Shown: piece after piece, positions 1-11,570 of the stretch
How the letters are laid out: the number at the start of each line of letters is the position of its first letter
Position numbering within the stretch: position 1 is the first letter of the stretch
NCBI GenBank assembly: GCA_023525975.1
Contig: CM042039.1
Coordinates: forward strand, 13,422,501-13,486,500
DNA length: 64,000 bases
DNA from: Smallanthus sonchifolius
Taxonomy: Eukaryota > Streptophyta > Magnoliopsida > Asterales > Asteraceae
Reading direction: 5' to 3'
The notes under the pieces: generated by a model
Seen by the model: the letters and a program-made list of their open reading frames with translations, nothing else
What the model was told of the DNA's origin: nothing
The model's database searches: none
Program-made: the position numbers and the translations under genes

Positions 1-505
1 TAGTATAAATTTATTTTCTACAAACGGTTTCCAATTTTTCAAAAACAACAAACTAATGTATCCACCCCTGGCATCTAATTGAAAACTTTGAAACAACACT
101 AAACACTAACATACGTCTAACCAATAATCCGTGTCCTAAAAATTACAAAATTACCATCCGCAACATATACACGGAGAATTGTCTTCAAGTTTACAACCAG
201 TCAAGGATCAATCATGCTACCACAAAATGCAATCATTCATCCGCCATTGAACTTGAGCGCACACAATATTATTACGAATGCAACCATCCACAAGCCATTG
301 CGCAGCGCTTGAGCAAACCCTAATTTGAGAAATAAATTTCATTAAACTAGGCAATTTCGCTTTCTGAGGTATGCTCGAAACTAGTTTAGTTTTGCTTCTT
401 GTGTCTCAGCGAAACTAAGTTAGTTTCGTTTCTATTGTCTCAGCGAAACTGGACAGTTTTGCTTCCTATGAAATCAACGAAACTAGGTAGTTTCGTTTCT
501 CTGTA
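1..505. repeat. Unassigned segment with palindromic repeat array
   Basis: No coding homology is visible. Positions 375-500 hold about four imperfect copies of a palindrome of the form GAAACTAAGTTAGTTTC (best copies 409-428 and 478-495), separated by about 15-18 bp of pyrimidine-rich spacer. The segment abruptly cuts the gypsy K fragment that starts at 506. It is probably part of another LTR or of a repeat inserted into K, but no LTR end can be fixed because the window starts here. Confidence 0.4.
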
Positions 506-1058
506 GTGTGGCATCTCAGGCAAGTCCTCGGGAAACATCTCTGAAAAATTGCACACCACGGGTACATCTTTTAACTCTGGCACTTTCTGTCTATCATCGA
601 ATACGTACGCCAAGTAAACCTCGTAGCCGCATCTCATAAAACTTTCCGCCTTAATCATAGAGATGACATTAGGCGCTATATTATGTATGTCCCAATGAAC
701 AGTAATTAGACTACCATCACGAGCTCGTAGGTGGATCATCTTTGGTTTACATATAATGTGGGCTTTGTTGGCAGCTTGCCAATCCATACCCAAAACGACA
801 TCAAATCCTCCTGAGGAAATAAGAAATTACCTAGTTGGAAACTTATGGCCTTGGATTCCTATTAGGCATATATTTACGACTTGTATTACCTTTGTGATTC
901 TGTCAACAACCGTTTCTATTTCGAAAGTTTGTGTTGTAGTTCTAACTATGATTTTTTATTTTGTTAGCGAATTTAGTGGCAACGGAAGTTTTACTAGGTC
1001 CCAAATAAGAAAATACGGAAGCGTATTGACAGTTAACGTAAAACGTATCTGACACGAC
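506..1058 (-). pseudogene. Gypsy K protease to RT start, decayed fragment
   Basis: This is the aspartic protease and the linker to RT of a Ty3/gypsy polyprotein, read from 1058 down to 506. Recognisable blocks are the flap-side motif GGFDVVLGMDW (around 785-815), the linker YLAYV and the RT lead-in VPVV...FPEDLPEMPH. The catalytic D-S/T-G triad position reads Y-L-G at 999-1007, so the active site is lost, and a stop interrupts the frame near 820. The reading continues upstream into 4299-4375 and 31138-32073 once the solo LTR A and element C are removed. The RT body is absent because homology stops near 506. Confidence 0.75.
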
Positions 1059-2322
1059 TGTGATATCCCGGGAATTTTTTTTTATTTAATTTTCGGGACG
1101 AAAATTCTTTCAACTAGGGGATGATGTGACAATCCAAACTTTTCCAGTTAACTCAGTTAGCAAATCTAGTTAAATTCTAACCTAATTAACTTAACTCAAA
1201 CTTCGGGGACTATTTCTGTCATTTCCTCAAACCCTAACTACAAGGACTAGATTCTGTTGACTTTTGAAGTCAAAATTGAGTGGATTCGTTCATGTTGACT
1301 TTGCAAAGTCAAACTACAATGATTCTTGACTCAAATTCGCATTCTTAACCGAATTATGTCCAAAAATTGTAACTGTTATGCACGTTGATGTCATTAACGA
1401 TCGTCATTAGAGCCTCAAACATCATTATTGATTCGAATTAATCCCATTGTTGGGCATTAAACCCGTAACCGTCGAAACCCCCTAACTAGCGATCAAATTC
1501 ACTCAATATGTTTGTTATTCTCGCAAATTGAACACCTACACATCTCAAATGAGTCTCAGAAAACCTCGTGCACACGTCAATTTAACCGGAGAAGGAACCA
1601 GAGGCACCGCGGACTAAGTCGATCGTAATCGGAGGTCCATTTGGCCGAGCACCTTCAATCCGTATCCCATTCTGGTAAATGATCATTCCTTTAGCTTTGT
1701 TTCAGTGTCTAGATCATTAGCCCTATCACAATTGTGGCTTAAAACATCGATTTAACCATGAACTGATTCTAGGGTTCATCATGTTCACGGTCTAATCGAA
1801 CACTACTATAGACATGATCTCAATCCAATTAATTTTGATGAATAGGTTCGCAAACAGATACCCTTTGAAATCCTTATGCTAATTCGAACATATAACATCG
1901 AATTTGTGGTGAACCGATTCTAGGGTTCATCACAGTTTGGGTTTAATTGAACACTGATCTGGACACAACCTCAATGCAATTAAACTTTATGGGTAGTTTC
2001 GCAATCCCTCAATCTGAATTAGCCCTATGAATCCAACCCCAAACATTATCAGATTAAATCAAATTGATCTCGTGTTCATAATCTAGGGTTTCGGTGTTTC
2101 AAACAAGAATTAATCGACCCAGACTTGATGTTTTTGCAATTAATTACACCCACCGGCTCGTAATACAGCGATAAACAAAACCCCCAAACCCTATGGTCAA
2201 CCGTGAATCGAAATCATTGAATTTAGGGGTGGTTTGGACCTGGTTCGCGATTAGGGATGATCACATTGGTGTCGTGTATGTTAAAACCAAACTGGTCCGG
2301 GATTTGTTGCGAGTACCCTACC

Positions 2323-2383
2323 GGGTGGAATGGTTAAAGCTTGGTGTTGGTGTGGGTGAGACCCGGGTTCGAACCCCACCCAC
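2323..2383 (+). other. tRNA-like / SINE-head-like segment
   Basis: It shows an A-box-like TGGTTAAAGC (2331-2340) and a perfect B-box core GGTTCGAACCC (2366-2376), 35 bp apart. The ends GGGTGG and CCACCC can pair as an acceptor-like stem. The cloverleaf is too short for a working tRNA. It may be the pol III head of a truncated SINE inside LTR A. No terminal tail or target duplication was identified. Confidence 0.35.
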
Positions 2384-2454
2384 AGTTTTATTTATTTTGA
2401 CCACTTTTTGAGATATATTTGTATATAAAATAATTCCTATATTATTTTAATAAC

Positions 2455-3341
2455 ATATTAATATGTTTTAGCTTTTAAAACCACCGGTAGGCTCGGGTTT
2501 GGTTTGTAACCCATTTTCATTATAAATACCCCTTTTAAAATAATATATTTATATTATTTTCAAACCTCGACTCCGAATAAATAATTTTCAACATGTGACT
2601 CCAATTAAAAATAATATATATTTATATATTATTTTCACCATATTTATAAACCTTAAGGGACGTTTTCAAACTAATAAATAATGTAATTATTTATATTATT
2701 TACCAACGTTTATATCCTTTAATAAAAATAATATATTTATTATTTTTGCCACGATATTTAGTAAATGCGAAATTCTCTAAACTTAAAAACAATATATTAA
2801 CTTATATTATTTTCTTAAGCCATTATTATAGGCACAAACGTACGAATTTATTTATTTATATTATTCGTTTTTAACGTTCGACACATAACGCTTTGATATT
2901 AATATGTTTTAGCTTTTAAAACCACCGGTAGGCCCGGGTTTGGTTTGTAACCCATTTTCATTATAAATACCCCTTTTAAAATAATATATTTATATTATTT
3001 TCAAACCTCGACTCCGAATAAATAATTTTCAACATGTGACTCCAATTAAAAATAATATATATTTATATATTATTTTCACCATATTTATAAACCTTAAGGG
3101 ACGTTTTCAAACTAATAAATAATGTAATTATTTATATTATTTACCAACGTTTATATCCTTTAATAAAAATAATATATTTATTATTTTTGCCACGATATTT
3201 AGTAAATGCGAAATTCTCTAAACTTAAAAACAATATATTAACTTATATTATTTTCTTAAGCCATTATTATAGGCACAAACGTACGAATTTATTTATTTAT
3301 TTATATTATTCGTTTTTAACGTTCGACACATAACGCTTTGA
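2455..3341 (+). repeat. Tandem duplication of 441 bp in LTR A
   Basis: Two head-to-tail copies (2455-2895 and 2896-3341) differ by only about one substitution and a TTTA insertion, so the duplication is recent. Each copy carries a TATAAATA box (2521-2528 and 2962-2969), so the probable core promoter of the LTR is doubled. Confidence 0.9.
2521..2528 (+). promoter_or_regulatory. Putative TATA box of LTR A (copy 1)
   Basis: TATAAATA in the sense orientation of the LTR, with an identical copy at 2962-2969 in the tandem duplicate. The assignment rests only on motif and location. Confidence 0.4.
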
Positions 3342-4298
3342 TCTTAATTATTATATTAAGAAATATATAACACGTTCGTCTACTCTTAAATCCCTAGAAT
3401 GCGTTAAGACGTTCGATCTTCTGTGTCGTCGTCACAAAACCCCATATGTCCCTAATCTATGTGTTTATGATTTTAGGGCATACGTAAGCCGTGCGGCTAA
3501 CGCTTGAGATTCCAAATCTTTCATTTGTGTGATACTACCTACTACGCAACGCATGTGAGTTTTCAGGGCCCCTTTTTACTGTTTTAAACTGGGGGAGAAA
3601 ATATGTCGTAAATGCTTTTTGATTTTTGTAATTCATATATGATATCACTTTTATGACTATGCGTATACCTTATTCTTTAAGTCCTCACATCGGACCGTTA
3701 ATATGAACATAGCGAGGTAGTTTGAGTAGTACTACTGGGTTTGACAAACCTCACCCGCGTTAGTCGCGCTAACTCGATTGGAGGTCGAACGGGTGCAATA
3801 TTGACCTAAACATGCACCATGGTGGTGGGAGGCATATAAACAGTCAGCTGTCGGTTGCGAGCGCATTAGTTAACATGTTTATGGGTTAACTACCTATTGA
3901 TTTATATATTGAATGTACATTAATCTGTTAAACACTTCTATAAACTGAAACATGTGAACTCACCAACCTCGTGTTGACATTTTCTTACATGTTTTTCTCA
4001 GGTCGCTTAAGATAAGGCACAGGTGCACACAATAGGACATGCATGGAAATTCTACCTTTGATTTATGTTTTATTAAACTGTTTGGACTATTTTAAATTTG
4101 TGTTTGGTTTGGACTATTCTTTTGGGCGTATGTGTTTTGCGTATTTACTTTCTTTACGATTCCGCATTAACTCTGATTGATATGATAATTTTCATTTGAG
4201 TCCCATGTAGAGTCGTTCAATGTAACTAATGTCTTAGATCCTGGTTCGTCACTTCCCAAATGGTAAAACTCCGTTAGTTGAAATTTGGGGGTGTGACA

Positions 4299-4375
4299 AC
4301 GGCGTCAAGGTTTCCCTTGCTTTTTTTTGGGTCAAGGAATAGGCTCGGGTCCTTACCTTTGGTTTCTCTGCTTCT
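4299..4375 (-). pseudogene. Gypsy K gag-protease linker fragment
   Basis: This is a 77-bp remnant of K between solo LTR A and element C. In reverse orientation it encodes a basic linker (KGKEAEKPKVRTRAYSLTQ) typical of the region between the gag zinc knuckles and the protease. Its upper end carries the CTTCT duplicated by insertion of C, and it continues into the gag fragment at 31138. Confidence 0.75.
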
Positions 4376-6245
4376 TGTAACATCCCAGTTTTTATAGAAT
4401 TAATGGGATTAATGTATATATGCGTATATGTTGTAACATAATGGACGGATTTCTACGAGATAGTTACGAGACCTAACAAGGGTGTGGTGTCGGGTTTCTT
4501 TTGTGTAAATATATCTAGAAGGGTTGGCGAGTAATTAACGCATAAGTGGCAGGACTTTTATTAAAATACGAAATGGGTCGGGCCAAGAGGTCGGTGGCGT
4601 GTTGGGGACAAGCCCGGTCCAAGGAACACACCCATTAGGGTGTTATGCAAGGGGAGGAAACCCCATTGGGGTGTTTTGCGGCTGCCGATATCGAGAGAGA
4701 AAAAGGGGGCGACGAGGGCTTCCGGTTCAAGGTGATTCTAGGTAAGAACTCGCATTCTTTGCTCTGTCGTTTCACATGTGCGATTATCGGATCGTTATTT
4801 ACGTGGTTGTGGTGTTAGGGTTTCGTTAAAAATCAAGTGCTTGTAGAAGACGAGGACGATCGGTGATTCGACGAGCACGAGTCTTCCGATTGAAAGGTAT
4901 AATCGCTTCATTATATCCGTATGATTGTTATTTATTGTTTGTGGGGTTGTTGGGGTGTTCGGACGAACCCTTTAGGGTGGTCGGCATGCGTAGCGAGGTC
5001 GAAGTAGGAGCCGGCTAGTGTCGGGTAGTGGACCACGAGGCGGTTTGGATCGGTGATGGCCGTGACAGGCCGGTGGGAATGAAGACGGCGTGGCGACAAC
5101 ACGGTGGACCCGTGCCAGCAGTGGCCGAAGGGCGGGGGGGGGGGGGCTACGAGTGGTGGCCGGAGACGGTTTGGATCGGTGGGGCATTGTCGGTGACCAT
5201 AAAAGTGAGCCGGGGTTTGGCAGGGTGTGTTCGGGGGTGGCTTGAGACGCACATGGAGTGCGTATACGTGCATGGGAGTTCACATGGCATTTAGGGTTTT
5301 TACATGGTTTAATGCACGTGCATGTAACAATGCGTGACGTCGGGTTAGTCGAGTAGGCGAAATTTTAACGTTGGGTCGTGGTATTGACTCATGAATTGTG
5401 TGTAATATAGGTGCGAGATCGAAGAGCGAGACTGAGGCGTTAGCGGGTTTTAGAGATCGTGGTGCGTCTAGCAAAGGTGAGTTTCTATCGCCCACTTTTA
5501 AACGTTTTGTTGTTTTGGGCATGAATGCATGCAACGTGCATCGTAGAGTATGAACGTACAAAAGAAGGGTTTTTAATATTATTATATGCGACATGAATTG
5601 GTAGTCATGTCTGCATGCGTATGATTTGGTATCACGTAATTAATGTCGTGACTATATATATTAAGAGGGAGTTGATATTGTGCTAATGTTTGTCGACGAG
5701 AAACTAGTCTGACGTCTGCCAGACAAAAATGGGTTGCTCAAGCTTGATAGTGAGTCGATGTTAGTCGGTGAGTCGTTATGACTGACGGTGATCAGTTGAT
5801 GAACCATGATCATACGTGTCCTTGGACTAGACGACATGAGTTCGAGTACGTCGATGTAACATAATATTCAAATGAATGATATTTTGCATGAGGAAACTGT
5901 TATAACGTAAACTGTTTTAATACACGTTCGGGACTTAATATTCCCGAATAAATTACTATAGAACTCACTCAGCGTAGCTGACTTTTAGCATGTATTTCAG
6001 GTAAAGAGAAGGTGTGAGTTGGCGACTTCTGGATGGCATTTGGTTACGGTGATCGTGTGATGACATTTAATTCCGTTGAGTCGTTGAATTATTTAATTAT
6101 TAGTACTTGATTTATTAGTATTTTAGATTTGGGTCGTCGACCACTGTTGACTGTTTGTTCTCCGCTGTGTTTATTGAGTTTATTTGATGTCATTTACTAC
6201 TGTGCTTACGTGTATGCCAACGATCCCCGGTTTTGGGGCCTTACA
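4376..6245 (+). repeat. 5' LTR of gypsy C
   Basis: Starts TGTAACATCCC and ends GGGGCCTTACA. A GC-rich block at 4930-5260 includes a run of 13 G near 5134-5146. The tail motif GAACTCACTCAGC near 5961 followed by a TTTCAGGTA block resembles the tail of LTRs A and B. Open frames on both strands in the GC-rich block are not preserved in the 3' LTR and are not genes. Confidence 0.9.
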
Positions 6246-6248
6246 AGT

Positions 6249-6260
6249 TGGTATCAGAGT
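6249..6260 (+). other. Primer binding site of gypsy C
   Basis: TGGTATCAGAGT lies three bases after the 5' LTR and matches the 3' end complement of initiator Met tRNA, the usual primer for this group. It begins the 0.3-kb leader. Confidence 0.85.
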
Positions 6261-6365
6261 GGTGGTTTAAATAATCTGGACATCCTCGATACCTAGACTT
6301 AGACTGAGAATGGGACCAATGTGTAGAGAATGTCATCACGTGTAACCAAAAGCCAGAAGCGCCAG

Positions 6366-6562
6366 GTATGTGTTAGTGTTTATGTGTGTGTGTTATTAGG
6401 CTAAGAAAGGGGCGTTATGCCAAGATGCAGTACAGGGATGGTTTAAAACCTAAAAGGCAAGGCAACAGGGTAATGGGGATTGGCCACCGTCATTAACTAA
6501 TTGCACTGCTCGGATGGTTTTAAATGATACCTAAGTATTGCTCTGTTTGTTATTATTTTCAG
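6366..6562 (+). other. Candidate leader intron of gypsy C
   Basis: A strong plant donor (CAG|GTATGT at 6363-6371) and a pyrimidine-rich acceptor (TTATTATTTTCAG, ending 6562) bracket 197 bp just before the gag ATG at 6569. A short upstream ATG at 6330 would reach a stop immediately after splicing. There is no transcript evidence. Confidence 0.35.
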
Positions 6563-6568
6563 TAACTG

Positions 6569-8401
6569 ATGGCACCTAGAAAGAAAATTGCTGCTAATGC
6601 TGGTGGTAGGGGGCATCGTGTGAACGCTCAGGACGACAATGCTAATCATGACGAGGTGTCGGTTCATACTGAACCGTCAGTGCGTGCTGAACCTTCGGTG
6701 CATTCTGAGCACAATAAAGGATTCCAGTTCGAACCAGAGGTTCGTGAGGTAGTTAAGAAGGAAGTGGCTGAGATGATTCATGAGTACTTGCCTGATATCG
6801 TGAAGGAAGTGTTCGAGGAGCCGAAAACAAGAGTGCTAGTGGAAGTGGAGAAGAAGAAGAGGTCGGCTAGAACTGGTGGCAACTGTGACTACGGGCACTT
6901 TAAGAAGTGCTACCCGCCTAGGTTCGATGGTTTGAAGGAAGCAGTGGCCACGTATCACTGGCATACTGAGATGGAGTCCACCATCTCTATCAGTGAGTGC
7001 AAGTCGGACCAGATTGTGAAATTATTTTCTCACTTTTTCTCTGCTGAGGCCTTGCACCGGTGGAACTCGATGAAAGAAAGGAAGACTACTCAGGAGTTGG
7101 AAGCTATGCCTTGGGAGGATCTGAAGGGTTTGGTTAGGAAGAAGTTTTGTGCTCCAGGAGATCTTGAAAAGGTAGAGAGAGAGTTTCTTACTCTCAAGGC
7201 TTGCAAATCGGCTCATCGTGAATACACGTCGAAGTTCATAGAGATGGCACGTCTGGTGCTACATTTTGTTGGAAATGATGAGCGATGGAAGAAGTTGTAT
7301 GTAGCCGGTCTACCGGATCGTGTTAGGCATTTAGTCAAGGCTCAGCAACCCTCGATCTTTGACGATGCGGTGGAGCTTTGTGGGACGCTATATGATGATG
7401 TCATGGGGGTGGAGGTGCAAGAAAAGAAACCAGAAGAGAAGAAGTGGACCATACCCCTCAAGAGGTTCGGTCGGGATCTAAACGTTCTGTTTATGAAGAA
7501 AACTAGGTCCGATGGTCCGGATTCGTGTCGCAAGTGTGCAAAAATGCACTCGGGTGAGTGCAGGGCTTATGCAAGTTCTTGTTATAGATGCGGTAAAGTG
7601 GGGCATATTGCTAGGGACTGCCCACGCGGTCCTAAGTGTTATCTGTGTGGCGGCTTCGGCCATATGGTGAAAGATTTCAAGTCAGTAAAGGGTGTGGGAT
7701 CGATCAAAGAGATAGTCCCAGTAAAGAAAGAAGACGAAAAGTCGAAGGCAAAGGCAAGAGCCTTCACCATAACTGCAACTGAAGCCAAAACTGACCCTGA
7801 TGTGGTTTCAGGTACTTTTTTCATTAATAATGTACCAGCTTCTGTTTTATTTGATTCGGGGGCAAGTAAGATCTTCGTAGCCCCAACCTTTCACAAGAGT
7901 TTGTGTAGGACAGATAGGGTGATTGAAAAGGCGTTTAGTGTTGAGACCGCGGTGGGAACACCCATTAGAGTCATTGAAGCGTTAGATGACTACTTTATTG
8001 ATTTAGAGGGTCATAGCTTCCCTGTTAGACTTTTTATTATGGCTCTAGGAGGTTTTGATATTGTGTTGGGAATGGATTGGTTGGCCGCGTTCGATGCGGA
8101 TATTGTTTGCCGACAGAAAATGATAAGGTTGAAATCCTTAGAAGGAACGCTAGTGACGGTGTATGGCGACAGAGTGAGCTCTCTACCGAGAGTTATTTCT
8201 ATGATGAAGGTGGTGAAGTCATTAAGACGTGGGTGCGGGGCATACTTAGCTTATGTCACCAATACTGAAGAGAAAAGCATGGATGTGACACAAGCCATTT
8301 CCAAGTCAACATTCGTACACGACTTAAACATATTTACGTCTTCATATTTCCTGCATCTTTCGAAATCACAAACTCGAACAATAAAAGTCAAGCAAACATA
8401 G
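6569..8401 (+). CDS. Gypsy C gag-protease (true part ends at 8283)
   Basis: Gag forms the particle and packages RNA; the protease cuts the polyprotein. The frame opens at ATG 6569, the first ATG after the leader. It encodes a retrotransposon gag domain (about residues 110-290), a knuckle CYRCGKVGHIARDC (about 338-351), a second knuckle CYLCGG.GH....F whose last Cys is Phe, and a protease with an intact LFDSGAS (about 427-433) and LGMDWL. The frame is open throughout, but from 8284 it reads into the LTR of element B, so about the last 39 residues are not gag-pol. RT continues at 19515 after B. Confidence 0.85.
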   Translation: MAPRKKIAANAGGRGHRVNAQDDNANHDEVSVHTEPSVRAEPSVHSEHNKGFQFEPEVREVVKKEVAEMIHEYLPDIVKEVFEEPKTRVLVEVEKKKRSARTGGNCDYGHFKKCYPPRFDGLKEAVATYHWHTEMESTISISECKSDQIVKLFSHFFSAEALHRWNSMKERKTTQELEAMPWEDLKGLVRKKFCAPGDLEKVEREFLTLKACKSAHREYTSKFIEMARLVLHFVGNDERWKKLYVAGLPDRVRHLVKAQQPSIFDDAVELCGTLYDDVMGVEVQEKKPEEKKWTIPLKRFGRDLNVLFMKKTRSDGPDSCRKCAKMHSGECRAYASSCYRCGKVGHIARDCPRGPKCYLCGGFGHMVKDFKSVKGVGSIKEIVPVKKEDEKSKAKARAFTITATEAKTDPDVVSGTFFINNVPASVLFDSGASKIFVAPTFHKSLCRTDRVIEKAFSVETAVGTPIRVIEALDDYFIDLEGHSFPVRLFIMALGGFDIVLGMDWLAAFDADIVCRQKMIRLKSLEGTLVTVYGDRVSSLPRVISMMKVVKSLRRGCGAYLAYVTNTEEKSMDVTQAISKSTFVHDLNIFTSSYFLHLSKSQTRTIKVKQT

Positions 8402-9316
8402 TACGTCGATCGTTTCATACCTTAGTAATTATAAGAATTACTAGTTCATGCGGACGTAAAACCCATATAACGCGAACGATAGCGATTAATTATTATAACA
8501 AAAAAATATTTAATTTTTATATACTATAGAAACGTTCATCTCGAGGCGACTAAGTCATTAATATTTATTTCATGATACATATGAAAATTCTCATAAAAAT
8601 ATTCCTAGAGGTATTGTTGTATATTATTCTCTTAGGATATTTATAAATGTGAGTGCTCACATCTACAAATAAAAATATATGTAACTTGAACGTTTTTCGA
8701 CAAATTATCCATTGACTATTTAAACTATGATTTTAGTGTCATTTAGAACGTAAAATAAATCACATTGTCGTTTAAAATTCTAAACGGGACTCATACCGCT
8801 AATAATGCTAACAACTAACTTTCAAATCTTCTCCATGATAACTAATCTTCGCACCATATTATCTTACTTCTAAATCTAGAGAAGAACCAAACCATCTATC
8901 ACATCCATCACTCCATCACCATCCATCCTTATTCATTCAAACTTCCATCCATAATCTAATCATCATGATTGGAGTGTATGGAGCTTGTTCTTTCAACACA
9001 TGAACACTCAACATATCATATCCATCAGATATATATATATATATATATATTATATGAGATCGTTAACGCGTCTAAACTACGAACGTAAATATAGGTATAT
9101 ATATATTATATACGACACATTTTAATTTATATTATGAAGACCTCAAAATTTATTTATTGAGACGAGTATTTAGCGGGTATAAATTATGGGTAGTGTACCA
9201 TTTTGAACCACACACCACCACCTACTACACCATCATTTTTGTTTATACAACACTCCACTCAAGGAGTCTAATCTCCATAATTAAAGAGCTTGTTCATGTG
9301 TGCACTCCAACTCCAC

Positions 9317-9328
9317 ACACACACACAT

Positions 9329-9424
<96 letters not shown>
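9317..9424. repeat. (CA)n-(TA)n microsatellite
   Basis: A CA tract is followed by about 42 TA units. The matching place in the 3' LTR (16851-16902) has only about 11 TA units, so length has diverged strongly since insertion. Confidence 0.95.
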
Positions 9425-9427
<3 letters not shown>

Positions 9428-10658
9428 TGTAGCATACAAAATTCAAATTTCACAATCTCTATATCACTCATCTCTCTCTCGGCTCACTTGCACCACACAC
9501 ACAAACACACTTTTTGCTTGACTTTTGACACAAAGAATCAAGAAGAATCCATCTTGATTGATGATTAAAGAAGTATACAAGAGTTATTCTTGAGGAAATC
9601 GAGCTAGAAACCAAAGATCACACGTCTTCCACTCTCTAAAACCGCCACCTTTCACTTCTTTAGGGTATAATCTCCTACAAACTCTCCTTTTTATCTAGAT
9701 CCTACTTTGATGTGTATTTGTTCACCTAAAAGTGATGAGTTTTCATAAAAACCTCTAAACTAAATAATATAGCATAAAACATGGGCTTGCTAAGTTAAAT
9801 ATATGTAATATATGTGTGTTTGTATGGCTATGCATGTATGTATGTATATGTACACTTTTGATTCATTAAAGTTCACTAAAGTATAAGAGAGTTTAAGCAT
9901 GTGTAGGTTAATGTTTAAATCTTGAAAGATTATGGACTTTGGTCAACAAGACGTGTTAATATACGTAGATCTACTAATATGCGTAATATCGAACATGTAA
10001 ACATGTATGGATATAAGTTCATAATATGTATGTTGTTTCAAAATGGTTAAAAATATATACTTTGGGTCCATACATTTAGAGATTTAAAAACGTACGTTAT
10101 GTGGAACTTGAATGGTAAAACGACATAGTTTTGAAAGAATACTTGATTGTTTTTTTTATAACACATATGTATATAGTTTGGTTGATTCAAATGAAAACGA
10201 GCTTTACAAAACAAGGACCATATAACTATAATTATATTTTAGGAAAACATAGTAACTTGTGTGGATGGTATTTTGGAAATATAATAATACTTTAAATATG
10301 TTTTTGAAACGAAGTAAATATGAAAAACCTACGTATGTATTTTGATAAAGAAAACCGTTAAACGGGTTTAAGTAGTTATTTTAAATAATCATAAGTCATA
10401 TGATAAACTATGGATTTTGAGGACACGACATACATAAAGATATCAAATTATTAGTAAACATACGTTTTGCTAAGAAACTCATTTACGTTGAAACCTTAAC
10501 AAATAATTCGTGTCTTTTGCCGAAACGGGTGTTTATATATAATTATATTCGCGATAAACCCAAAAGTTAAATAAAAACGTATGTTAAGAAATATAAAAAA
10601 TATTAGTAATATTATTTCCACTTATACTACGAGAAATGGAATATTTCTTAAAAATAGT

Positions 10659-10690
<32 letters not shown>

Positions 10691-11570
10691 TATATATATA
10701 CTCTGAAAGTGTATAACTACTTGACGATCATGACTTATATTCTTATACTTATTGTACGGGTATAATACATGTATAGATAGTTATATGAACAAATAAATAT
10801 TAATCACCAACAAGTCGTAAAGTACGACATTTTCTTAAACGAAAACCCTTCCCAACTAAACCTAACATGATGGGTGAACAACTTGCACTCGAGATGTCGT
10901 TTCTCAATTCTAAGACATATGTTGTATTAAATAGGGCACGAGTAGTCAGGTCTCGCTTTTACAATTATATAGTTGCTAGCACTTACACACTGAAAGACCA
11001 TCTGGTGAGTTTTACGGCCCCCTTTTAGTTTTTTTAATGTTTTGTAAACATGGGGGAACATGCTTATACGAAATATTTGAAAGAATGAAACATATTTGTT
11101 TACACTCTGGATAACATGAACATTTTGGTTTAACTCCTTGTGAGTTTCACGACCCTTTTTTATTGTTTTCTTTTTTGGGGGAAAAACATGTTAATTTCAA
11201 ACGGTATGATAACTAGAAAACGAGAAACAAGCATCTGATTCCCTTGTGAGCATGAGTTAACACTAAAAAGTCCTCGGTATTTTGAACTATAACCATTAGC
11301 TATGGACTTAGCTGTAGATCGATATGAATAGTACTATTCGGGTTGACACCCCCAATCATGGTTAGTCGCGCTAACCTGACCAGCAGGGTCAAATGATTGC
11401 ATATTAGGTCTTGTTGTTTCTCATTGTTTAAAGGAACAATGGGCTGGGGCAAAATTCGAGAATTCGTTAAAGGTTTGGTTATAGGCTTGTGCATCACATA
11501 ATTCGTAAGTGCTAGCTAGACTTTGATGAATCAACCGCTAACTTGTTTTTCTTATCATATGCATAAAGCA

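Larger units (their letters stand above)
1059..4298 (+). mobile_element. Solo LTR A (gypsy, about 3.2 kb)
   Basis: The segment begins TGTGATATCCCGGG and ends GGGGTGTGACA, and is flanked by near-identical 5-bp duplications, ACGAC (1054-1058) and ACGGC (4299-4303). Removing it joins the two halves of the K protease region (allowing a one-base indel), which supports a solo LTR left by recombination. It contains a second PPT-like and LTR-start-like stretch at 1105-1130, a duplicated promoter block (2455-3341), the hairpin GTTAGTCGCGCTAAC at 3759-3773 and a tail motif GAACTCACCAAC near 3957. The 3' third is homologous to the inverted LTR at 57058-58163. There are no genes inside. Confidence 0.8.

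Noticed and set aside
1105..1130. PPT-like sequence followed by TGTGACAA, first taken as the start of LTR A
   Set aside because: The better boundary is 1059: it gives TG...CA ends, near-matching 5-bp duplications and restores the K protease region.
4932..5594. Overlapping open frames on both strands in the GC-rich block of LTR C
   Set aside because: Few stops are expected in GC-rich DNA; the matching frames in the 3' LTR (29790-30390) differ in length and sequence, and the block lies inside an LTR.
9157..9568. Several open frames rich in Ile/Tyr and His/Thr over the microsatellite
   Set aside because: They are translations of CA and TA repeats; the 3' LTR copy has a different length, so no protein is conserved.
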